Of a DNA stretch of 7,765 bases, positions 1-5,512 are shown in pieces. Origin of the DNA: Bacteroidota bacterium. Lineage in GTDB: Bacteria > Bacteroidota > Ignavibacteria > Ignavibacteriales > Ignavibacteriaceae. Within the stretch, counting starts at the first letter, position 1, and each line of letters opens with the position of its first letter. A program made the position numbers and the translations under genes. The notes under the pieces were generated by a model. The model was given only the letters and a program-made list of their open reading frames with translations. It did no database searches and was not told the origin of the DNA. The stretch spans positions 1-7,765 of the forward strand of contig JAJYSI010000145.1 of assembly GCA_021793635.1 (NCBI GenBank). The letters are read 5' to 3'.

Positions 1-948
1 ATTGGAGTAAAACTTACTGCAAGTAATTTTTATTTCAGTTCTGCTACCGGAATAATTCCTAAGAAGCGTCTTGGCGAGAAATCAAATACATTTGCTTTGA
101 ATATTGGAAATGCAAAAGACTACAGAGGTAAGGTGACGCTGAAAGACGCGAATCTTTATCTCGATGCAAAATATATTCCCGCCGCTGCCAACAGCAATCC
201 TTTTCAGATTGAAGTTGACAGCTTATCAATTAAGGGAATAAGAAATGACGGAACCGCTCCGATGTACCTTGATATTCCCGACAGCGCAAAGTCATTTATT
301 TTCAGCGGTTCAGATAAGCATTTCGATTTTAATTCTTCTAACAGTAAAAATATTACGGATTTTATCAGCTATCTGCCGGACAGCGTGGAAGTTTCCGCAG
401 TTTATTATATGAATCCTAACAATCAAACCGGTACTGTTGCCGCCGGTGATTCTGTTAAGTTTACTGCAAGCTTTTCTACAACAAGTTATCTGGCAATAAA
501 TAATTCTTCTACTACAGATACATCTAGCATGGGCGACTTATCGGATAATGATAGATCTAAAATCAGAGATTCTCAGTCAGCCTTCTTATCTATCAATGTT
601 CAGAATGGTATTCCGCTGAATGCTTCAATGGTTGTTAAGCTTGTAGATTCATTATACCATCCGTTATTTACTTTAACGAATAGTATAACCTCAAACTCAA
701 CCTTCACGGTAAGTCCTGCAAATGTCGATCAGAACGGGAATGTTACTTCGGAAGGAGTAACAAATCTTAAAGTTCAATTAGATTCGACTCAGACTAATTT
801 GCTTTCACATGCTCAATATGCCATCTATACCGTGAGTATCCAAACTCCAAACTCTCCTACACCAGTTGCAATCCGACCGGATGATCAAATTCAGATTCAA
901 GTCTTCGGCGGTGTTAAGTTCAGAGTAAGCAATAATAATTTGAAATAG
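1..948 (+). CDS. Secreted or surface beta-rich protein of unknown function (5' end missing)
   Basis: The frame is open from the first base of the window, so the gene starts upstream. The TTG at 97 is an internal leucine codon, not a start. About 315 C-terminal residues are visible. They are rich in Ser, Thr, Asn and Asp with alternating polar and hydrophobic stretches, as in extracellular or envelope beta-sandwich proteins. No cysteine, catalytic motif or membrane helix is visible. A short Ser/Thr/Asp-rich segment lies near bases 500-550. The C-terminus (PDDQIQIQVFGGVKFRV) looks like paired beta strands. The stop codon overlaps the ribosome-binding site of the following outer-membrane barrel gene, so the two are very probably co-transcribed and may work together at the outer membrane. 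I do not recognise the family. A lipoprotein or signal peptide, if present, lies outside the window. Confidence 0.85.
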   Translation: MGVKLTASNFYFSSATGIIPKKRLGEKSNTFALNIGNAKDYRGKVTLKDANLYLDAKYIPAAANSNPFQIEVDSLSIKGIRNDGTAPMYLDIPDSAKSFIFSGSDKHFDFNSSNSKNITDFISYLPDSVEVSAVYYMNPNNQTGTVAAGDSVKFTASFSTTSYLAINNSSTTDTSSMGDLSDNDRSKIRDSQSAFLSINVQNGIPLNASMVVKLVDSLYHPLFTLTNSITSNSTFTVSPANVDQNGNVTSEGVTNLKVQLDSTQTNLLSHAQYAIYTVSIQTPNSPTPVAIRPDDQIQIQVFGGVKFRVSNNNLK

Positions 949-953
949 GAGAG
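947..953 (+). promoter_or_regulatory. Ribosome-binding site of the barrel gene, overlapping the upstream stop
   Basis: AGGAGAG lies 8 nt before the ATG at 962. Its first two bases are the last two of the upstream TAG stop. This fixes the start of the barrel gene and suggests that translation of the two genes is coupled. Confidence 0.75.
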
Positions 954-961
954 CAAGAAAA

Positions 962-2404
962 ATGAAAAATATTAAAGTTTTAATCTCACTGGTTTTATTA
1001 AGTTCGGTTTCGGTCTTTGCTCAATTCGGCTCGCTTGGTGCTTTAGATGCACGAAGCGCAAGTATGGCAAAAACTTCCAACGCAATTTCTCAAGGAGTGT
1101 TTTCCATTGGTATAAATCCAGCCAATATGGTTAACACCGACGATGCGGTTAACTTTTCAACCGTTCTTCCTATTCCAAATCTTTCGTTAAGAACCGGAAC
1201 AAATTTCATTTCTTTAAATGATATTAATTACTTCTTCACCGATAGTACAATGGTGCTATCAGACGCTGACAAGCAAAGATTGAACTCCCTCTTTTCCGGA
1301 GGCGGATTAATTCTTGCCAATGTTTCTTTAAATATTTTTTCTTTCGAATTGAATTTAGGAAAGTCTATAGGCGCTTTTGGAATTGGAATTAATGATGTAG
1401 TTGCTGGCGATGTTACCGTTCCGCAGCAGCTTTCTCAGCTTGCTACCAGCGGTAATCCTCTCGGTTCAAATTATAATTTTGACGATGCAAGAATTAATGC
1501 TTGGTGGATAAGAGATTACTCTTTTTCATACGCAAGAGAACTGCCCACAGGTTTTCAAAGTCTATTTTCTAGTATTGCTGCCGGCGTTACAATTAAATAT
1601 GTGCAGGGCTTCGCTTTTGCTCAGAGCATGCAGACAACCGGTAATTCCATCACTACTAATTCTGCCAATGATGATATTACTTTGAGTACCAACTATAGCA
1701 TTCAATCGGCATTCTCTGATAATTTTAATGTCAAGTATAATTACGCTAATAGTCCTAATAATTCAAACGATTCAACTAATTCAAATAATAAATCTAATTT
1801 TAGTCCGTTCCCAGCTCCTGCCGGAACAGGTATGGGCTTTGACTTTGGTTTAAATGCAAGTATTGGCGATACGTGGAAATTTGCTTTAGCCGTTACGGAT
1901 ATTGGAAGTATTAACTGGAATAAGAATGCTGCCCTTACTACTTCTACAGGGCAATATACTATTACTGATCTTACTCAATCTTCGCAGAGAGATTCTTTAA
2001 AAGATAAATTTAAAGGACAAAGCGACAGTGTAAGCAGCTTTACCACAAGTCTGCCAACTGCATTAAGAATTGGTGCCGCCTATAAATTTGATTTCGGTGC
2101 TTCAAGCTTTCCGGGTACTTTGCTTCTTGCTTTGGATATTAACCAGGGCTTTAATGATCAGCCTGGCAACTCTACAAAAACAAGAGTTTCTCTTGGCGCA
2201 GAATGGAAACCGATGAACTGGATCCCTTATATCAGAACCGGATTTTCTTTCGGCGGTTTGTACGGCTTCCACTGGGCTGCCGGTTTAGGAATTGATGCCG
2301 GTGTTGTGGAATTTAATCTTGGTACAACTGACTTCCAGGATTTCGTTGCACCTAATTCCACTAAGTATATTTCCGTTTCATTCGACTCCCGCTGGAAGTT
2401 TTAA
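962..2404 (+). CDS. Outer-membrane beta-barrel protein, PorV/DUF5723-like
   Basis: The 480-residue product has a clear signal peptide: a Lys-containing N-terminus, a hydrophobic core, and probable cleavage after Ala20 in SVFA-QFG. Just after it, residues 25-55 (ALDARSASMAKTS followed by FSIGINPANM) show the small-residue and 'NPA' pattern seen in PorV, DUF5723 and FadL-like barrels of Bacteroidota and relatives. The rest alternates aromatic and glycine-rich amphipathic strands. It ends in ISVSFDSRWKF, whose terminal Phe fits the C-terminal signal read by the Bam assembly machinery. Residues about 260-278 are an Asn/Ser-rich low-complexity loop, probably exposed at the surface. The start is supported by the AGGAG at 947. 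The gene is the last of its transcript, with an intrinsic terminator 10 bp after the stop. The barrel architecture is well supported; the cargo or partner is unknown, and a direct role in type IX secretion is not shown. Confidence 0.85.
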   Translation: MKNIKVLISLVLLSSVSVFAQFGSLGALDARSASMAKTSNAISQGVFSIGINPANMVNTDDAVNFSTVLPIPNLSLRTGTNFISLNDINYFFTDSTMVLSDADKQRLNSLFSGGGLILANVSLNIFSFELNLGKSIGAFGIGINDVVAGDVTVPQQLSQLATSGNPLGSNYNFDDARINAWWIRDYSFSYARELPTGFQSLFSSIAAGVTIKYVQGFAFAQSMQTTGNSITTNSANDDITLSTNYSIQSAFSDNFNVKYNYANSPNNSNDSTNSNNKSNFSPFPAPAGTGMGFDFGLNASIGDTWKFALAVTDIGSINWNKNAALTTSTGQYTITDLTQSSQRDSLKDKFKGQSDSVSSFTTSLPTALRIGAAYKFDFGASSFPGTLLLALDINQGFNDQPGNSTKTRVSLGAEWKPMNWIPYIRTGFSFGGLYGFHWAAGLGIDAGVVEFNLGTTDFQDFVAPNSTKYISVSFDSRWKF

Positions 2405-2685
2405 CTTATCATAGACACCCGATGTTTTAAAAACATCGGGTGTCTTTTTCTCAACTCTATTGACTTTAGCATCCTCCAAAAGTATTTTTCATTAAAGCTT
2501 TGATTTAATAATTTTTCCGGGGAGTGCTTAGTGACTTTTAATTTTTTGGATTTTACTAAAATAGAAATAGGGTGCAGTTCAAAAATTTTGCTAACTGCCG
2601 CGAACAATAAAGCTTTCCCAAATAACATCCTGAATTCGTACTTTCTAATTAAAAGATATTTTGATTTTCGAAATTGTTTTTTCAT
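2401..2685 (-). pseudogene. Doubtful 94-codon minus-strand frame, possible relic of a lasso B2-like gene
   Basis: The reading frame starts at an ATG at 2685 without a visible Shine-Dalgarno sequence. It encodes a very basic 94-residue protein. Residues about 7-45 (KSKYLLIRKYEFRML, then GKALLFAAVSKIFELHPISIL) resemble by eye the N-terminal helical part of lasso peptide biosynthesis B2 (transglutaminase-like) proteins, and KYFWRMLKSIE resembles the segment just before their catalytic Cys. The catalytic Cys, His and Asp are absent. The last 15 or so codons are simply the plus-strand terminator hairpin read backwards, so any real gene would be truncated there. It may equally be a chance open frame in AT-rich DNA. 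The resemblance is pattern recognition only. Confidence 0.25.
2414..2449 (+). terminator. Strong rho-independent terminator of the barrel operon
   Basis: A perfect inverted repeat (GACACCCGATG with three further T-A pairs) forms a 14-bp stem with a 3-nt loop between 2414 and 2444. It is followed by five T residues (2445-2449). It starts 10 bp after the stop codon of the barrel gene. The opposite strand lacks a T run after the stem, so it acts mainly on plus-strand transcripts. Confidence 0.93.
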
Positions 2686-2700
2686 TTGGAATAAATGAAA
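2680..2700. repeat. Small inverted repeat
   Basis: TTTCATTT and AAATGAAA form a perfect 8-bp AT-rich stem around a 5-nt loop (GGAAT), followed by TTTT on the plus strand. It covers the start codon of the doubtful minus-strand frame. The predicted stability is low, and it may be a weak terminator or chance. Confidence 0.35.
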
Positions 2701-2750
2701 TTTTAAAAGATGATAGAAATATCCGTGTTATAAATAATGCATTTTTATTT

Positions 2751-3086
2751 GATAAAGCACTATTTCAATTTAGAAAAGCGGTTTTCCAATTTAAAAAAAT
2801 ACTATTTTAATTTAGAAAAGCACTATTTCAAATTAAAATACCACTATTTTTAAAAAGAAAATGAATATTTCAAATTAAAAAAGTACTATTTCTATTTAAG
2901 AAATAAGTATTTTAAATTAAAAAAGCACTATTACTAATTGAAAAAGTAGAATCTCAAATTAAAATAGTGCTATTTCTAATTAAAAAAGTGATATTTTAAA
3001 AAGAAATAGTCCTTTAGTAAATAAGAAAAGCGGATTTTAAAATTGAAAAAGTAGAATTTGCTCAAGAAAAATGATCTTTGAAAATA
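2751..3086. repeat. Array of sixteen diverged 21-bp tandem units
   Basis: Cutting the sequence every 21 bases from 2751 aligns sixteen units without a single insertion or deletion. A typical unit is an A-tract (AAAAAAG), then the core CACTATTT, then CAAATT. Units 1, 4, 7, 9 and 11 are closest to consensus (e.g. 2814-2834 and 2919-2939). Units 13, 15 and 16 are most diverged, and 2731-2750 may be a further degenerate unit. The core is roughly palindromic; unit 11 (2961-2981) carries AATAGTGCTATT. A 21-bp period equals two DNA turns, so the A/T tracts lie on one face and should bend the DNA. In the plus frame beginning at 2751 the units read as heptads such as RKALFQF, but several stop codons break the frame. 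Together with 2450-2750 and 3087-3227 this makes a gap of about 800 bp with no convincing intact gene. Confidence 0.88.
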
Positions 3087-3227
3087 ATTCTTTATGATCT
3101 ATAATGCAAGATTAGAGAAATGGAATTCATTGATGAGAAATTTTTTAGTATATATCGGTAAACATTAATCAAAAGACTGCCGGGATAAAAAGGAAATCTT
3201 ACTAAACAATTAAAAAAGGATGGGAAA

Positions 3228-3842
3228 ATGCTAAAGTATTTATCTGATGAAAGAGAAAGGCTGTTAAAGCTAAAAAGCGGGATGGAAAATAATTCGAATA
3301 GATGGACAGGGCAAACAATAACTCCGGCTGCAGTTCAAGCAAAAGCTGACGAATTAGATAAAGTCGGTAAAGAAGTAGATGATCTGCAAAGGCTCATTAG
3401 TTTAAAGCTTTCTGAAGCGAGGAACTTGACTAAATCTGCAAAAAGGCAAGCCGATAGTATTACTTATATTGCAATTGGACTTGAAGATGGTGATCCGGCA
3501 AAACTTGGCGGATATGGAATAAATCTTAGAAAAGAAAAAATAACAAAGCCGGTACCATCTGCTGCTCATAATATCGAAATAACTGACGATACGGATAAAG
3601 AAGGTTTTAATGTTTCAACAAACTCAGATCCCGATGCATCAATTTATGAATGGCAAAAAGGAATCGCCGCTGATCCTTCAAGAATCGATGCGATACCGGA
3701 GATGGAATATTTCAAAGCTACAAAGAAATCTACATTTGTAGATGACGATGTTGTAAAAGGAGTTCGTTATTTTTATCGCGTTAGAGCTACAAACTCTTCG
3801 GGTGTTGGTCCGTGGAGTGAAGCAGTTAGTAAAGTTCAATAA
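3228..3842 (+). CDS. Fibronectin type III domain protein with helical N-terminal region
   Basis: The 204-residue product has two parts. Residues 1-85 are charged and predicted helical (KADELDKVGKEVDDLQRLISLKLSEAR, then KSAKRQADSITYIAIGLEDG), followed by a Gly-rich linker around 90-98. Residues about 108-203 form a fibronectin type III domain: a Pro-rich start, a Tyr-Glu-Trp strand near 140-142, and the diagnostic C-terminal YRVRATNSSGVGPWSE. No signal peptide or membrane segment is visible, so as read the protein is cytoplasmic, unusual for FN3. Similar helical-plus-FN3 proteins of about 200 residues occur in Bacteroidota, Verrucomicrobia and relatives, without known function. The start is supported by AAGGA (3216-3220) 7 nt before the ATG. 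The gene lies directly after the 21-bp repeat array. A barrel gene follows 62 bp downstream on the same strand and may share its transcript. Confidence 0.85.
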   Translation: MLKYLSDERERLLKLKSGMENNSNRWTGQTITPAAVQAKADELDKVGKEVDDLQRLISLKLSEARNLTKSAKRQADSITYIAIGLEDGDPAKLGGYGINLRKEKITKPVPSAAHNIEITDDTDKEGFNVSTNSDPDASIYEWQKGIAADPSRIDAIPEMEYFKATKKSTFVDDDVVKGVRYFYRVRATNSSGVGPWSEAVSKVQ

Positions 3843-3904
3843 TGAAATAGATATTTTTAGAGATGTTATCTTTTGGAAAGATGACAACTCTTGAGCAACA
3901 AAAA

Positions 3905-4522
3905 ATGAAAAGTATATTAGCTATAATTATTTTTTTAATTGGCAGTATTTTTCTTTATTCACAGAATCTAAGAGGTGGTTTTACCGCGGACTTTTTAACC
4001 GGCAATAAAAATATAAGCTTCGAAGCCGGTCCTTCAATAAGATTAGTTTATATGTTTAAGTACTTGCCGATTTCAATAACCGGATCGGGAAGAATATATT
4101 TTTCTGAGTTGAGCCAGGAAAACAATTTTTCTACAGGAATATCTCAAAATATTTATAGTATTGGCGCGTCTGTAAATTATTATCCGGTAAAATTAACAAT
4201 AGAACCGTATTTCGGATTGGGAGCCTTTTATAATTTTAACACCCTGCACAGAGATGGGACACCCTTTCCTACAAGTGACGGCAATATTCGTCTGCCCGGC
4301 AGCATAAGAAACAATGCATCACTGGAACTTACAGCGGGATTAATTTTTTCTGCAAACACTCCAGTAAATTTTATAGTTGAAATAACACAAATATTCAGCA
4401 AACCATCATACGATTTAATAATTATTAATACGAGCGATATACATAGCGCTTCAACAACCAGGGCTGAAGTATTTAATTTTAATTCTTTGTTTTTTAAGAT
4501 CGGATTTATGTTCAGAATATGA
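3905..4522 (+). CDS. Small outer-membrane beta-barrel protein of unknown function
   Basis: The frame is open from an ATG at 3863, but I place the start at the ATG at 3905. Only from there does the product (205 residues) begin with a normal signal peptide: MKSILAIIIFLIGSIFLYSQ, with cleavage likely near Ser19/Gln20. The upstream extension would put a polar stretch in front of it. A weak GAG (3893-3895) precedes 3905 at 9 nt. The mature protein is a series of amphipathic strands with alternating aromatic residues (e.g. SIGASVNYYP, PYFGLGAFYNF, SLFFKIGFMFRI), as in small OmpW/OmpX-like barrels. The C-terminus ends Phe-Arg-Ile rather than in an aromatic residue. There is no recognisable ligand-binding motif. 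It follows the FN3 gene by 62 bp, which suggests co-transcription. Barrel topology is inferred from pattern only. Confidence 0.75.
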   Translation: MKSILAIIIFLIGSIFLYSQNLRGGFTADFLTGNKNISFEAGPSIRLVYMFKYLPISITGSGRIYFSELSQENNFSTGISQNIYSIGASVNYYPVKLTIEPYFGLGAFYNFNTLHRDGTPFPTSDGNIRLPGSIRNNASLELTAGLIFSANTPVNFIVEITQIFSKPSYDLIIINTSDIHSASTTRAEVFNFNSLFFKIGFMFRI

Positions 4523-4524
4523 TT

Positions 4525-4593
4525 TACCGGAACTTAATCTTATTTGATATCTTATTTACTTTTGACAAAATATCTTAAGTTAAAAGTTCGGTA
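4525..4593 (+). repeat. Long-range inverted repeat after the small barrel gene
   Basis: TACCGGAACTT (4525-4535) is complementary to AAGTTCGGTA (4584-4593) with one bulged G. The loop is about 48 nt, and GTTGTTTT follows. It begins 2 bp after a stop codon and could contribute to transcript ending or stability, but the large loop and poor T run make it a weak terminator candidate. Confidence 0.35.
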
Positions 4594-4648
4594 GTTGTTT
4601 TAATGCTGAGTTTGTGATTTTTAATTTTTATTTTTAATAGCGTTATTA

Positions 4649-4677
4649 TTGACAGATGATTATATATTCACTAAATT
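4649..4677 (+). promoter_or_regulatory. Sigma70-like promoter for the two-gene protease module
   Basis: A perfect -35 box TTGACA (4649-4654) is followed after exactly 17 bp by TAAATT (4672-4677), which matches four of six bases of TATAAT. Transcription would start near 4684, leaving a leader of about 18 nt before the ATG at 4702. No Bacteroidota-type TAnnTTTG box was found nearby. Confidence 0.5.
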
Positions 4678-4701
4678 ATTAAAAACACATTGAGAAAAAT
4701 T

Positions 4702-4959
4702 ATGTTAGAAAAGGAACGTAAATATTTTGAAAATAATATAGCCCAATGGTTAAAAGAATCCCCAGGCAAGTTTGTGTTAATTAAAGATGAAAGTTTGATT
4801 GGTAAGTTTGATAATCAGAAAGATGCTTTGGTTGAAGGGGCTCGAAGATTCGGAAATCAATCTTTTCTAGTAAGGAAAGTGGAGGAGTCAGAAGATATAA
4901 TATATATTCCAGCCCTTACTTTAGGAATTCTCCGTGCCGATTCTACACATTCAGCTTAA
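4702..4959 (+). CDS. Small DUF5678-like protein paired with the retropepsin gene
   Basis: I start the gene at the ATG at 4702. An upstream in-frame TTG at 4690 is also open but lies very close to the predicted transcription start, and GAG (4692-4694) sits 7 nt before 4702. The product has 85 residues. Residues about 15-60 (QWLKESPGKFVLIKDESLIG followed by DNQKDALVEGARRFGNQSFLVRKV) match the pattern of small DUF5678-type domains: a W...PGK(F/Y)V(L/A)I start, a short strand, a helix with Ala and Gly, then a closing (L/V)V strand. It has no signal peptide or membrane segment. The last 26 bp overlap the start of the aspartic protease gene in another frame, so the two are translationally coupled and probably act together. 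The function is unknown; a partner, substrate or regulator of the protease is inference. Confidence 0.75.
   Translation: MLEKERKYFENNIAQWLKESPGKFVLIKDESLIGKFDNQKDALVEGARRFGNQSFLVRKVEESEDIIYIPALTLGILRADSTHSA
4923..4926 (+). promoter_or_regulatory. Ribosome-binding site that sets the GTG start of the retropepsin gene
   Basis: AGGA lies 7 nt before the GTG at 4934, inside the coding sequence of the upstream small gene. It supports the GTG as the real start and therefore the 26-bp gene overlap. Confidence 0.6.
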
Positions 4960-5419
4960 TATTCAAGCACAGAATAGTAAAGGGCAACCTATTCAAATTC
5001 TCCCGAGTGTTGGGTTACAGCGGCAGGGACCTTGTGTTCAAGTTAGTATAGGATTAGCTCAAAGTCTTGCTTCGCAATTGCTGCAGCAAGGTCATACTTT
5101 ACCAAAACCTATTTCCGGCATTGCATTAATTGACACGGGAGCTTCTTCAACTTGTATTGACTCTAATGTAGCGCAACAATTAGAATTACCTGTAGTAAAC
5201 GTTGTAAATATTGCCTCCGCTTCTCACGCATCATCTCAACAGAATGTCTATCCAATACAAATAGAAGTTGTAGGCTTACCGATTTCAATTGAAGCACCCA
5301 ATGCAATAGGAGCAGCTTTAAACTCTCAAGGTTTAATAGCTTTAATTGGAAGGGATGTCTTACAACATTGTACTTTATTTTATAATGGTATTACTGGCGC
5401 TTTTACTTTATCTATCTAA
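4934..5419 (+). CDS. Retropepsin-like single-domain aspartic protease
   Basis: The 161-residue product begins at a GTG with AGGA 7 nt upstream. Residues 63-76 (IALIDTGASSTCID) carry the clan AA active-site signature hydrophobic-Asp-Thr-Gly-Ala, with Asp67 as the predicted catalytic residue. Residues 135-143 (IALIGRDVL) match the second conserved element of retropepsins (I-I/L-G-R-D-x-L). Only one DTG is present, so, as in viral retropepsins, a homodimer would be needed for activity. There is no signal peptide or transmembrane helix, which predicts a cytoplasmic enzyme. The N-terminal 55 residues are Gln-rich and may be a pro-segment or substrate-binding strand. No reverse transcriptase, integrase or gag-like gene is near, so this is a cellular protease and not part of a retroelement. 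It overlaps the small DUF5678-like gene. Substrate unknown. Confidence 0.87.
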   Translation: MPILHIQLNIQAQNSKGQPIQILPSVGLQRQGPCVQVSIGLAQSLASQLLQQGHTLPKPISGIALIDTGASSTCIDSNVAQQLELPVVNVVNIASASHASSQQNVYPIQIEVVGLPISIEAPNAIGAALNSQGLIALIGRDVLQHCTLFYNGITGAFTLSI

Positions 5420-5512
5420 AAAAAGCAGCTGTATTTATCATTTTAAATTTAGATGATTATTTAATTATGCTTAACTACCATCATGCAAATTAAATTTATT
5501 TTAGTATCTAAT
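5420..5512. other. Intergenic region between convergent genes
   Basis: This 93-bp AT-rich gap separates the retropepsin gene from the permease gene on the other strand. It holds an A run right after the protease stop and a weak AT hairpin (ATCAT/ATGAT arms, 5437-5457). No clear terminator for either strand is visible. Confidence 0.4.

Noticed and set aside
97..99. TTG as the start of the first gene
   Set aside because: The frame is open to base 1, no ribosome-binding site precedes it, and the upstream residues continue the same beta-rich style, so it is an internal codon.
3057..3080. Bacteroidota-type promoter (TTTG ... TAnnTTTG) before the FN3 gene
   Set aside because: GATCTTTG at 3073-3080 differs at the first base, and the TTTG at 3057-3060 is far too close (12 bp) to form the usual spacing.
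2751..3086. CRISPR array
   Set aside because: The 21-bp units are contiguous with no unique spacers, are diverged, and have no cas genes nearby.
3678..3887. 69-codon minus-strand frame
   Set aside because: It lies almost wholly antisense to the well-supported FN3 gene and has no family resemblance.
4562..4590. Promoter at the TTGACA of 4562-4567
   Set aside because: There is no acceptable -10 box 16-18 bp downstream. The TTGACA at 4649 has one at exactly 17 bp.
4934..5419. Fragment of a retrotransposon or retron
   Set aside because: Only the retropepsin fold is present. No reverse transcriptase, integrase, long terminal repeat or msr/msd-like structure is visible.
5437..5457. Intrinsic terminator between the convergent genes
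   Set aside because: The stem is only about 5 bp, fully AT-rich, and lacks a proper T run on either strand.
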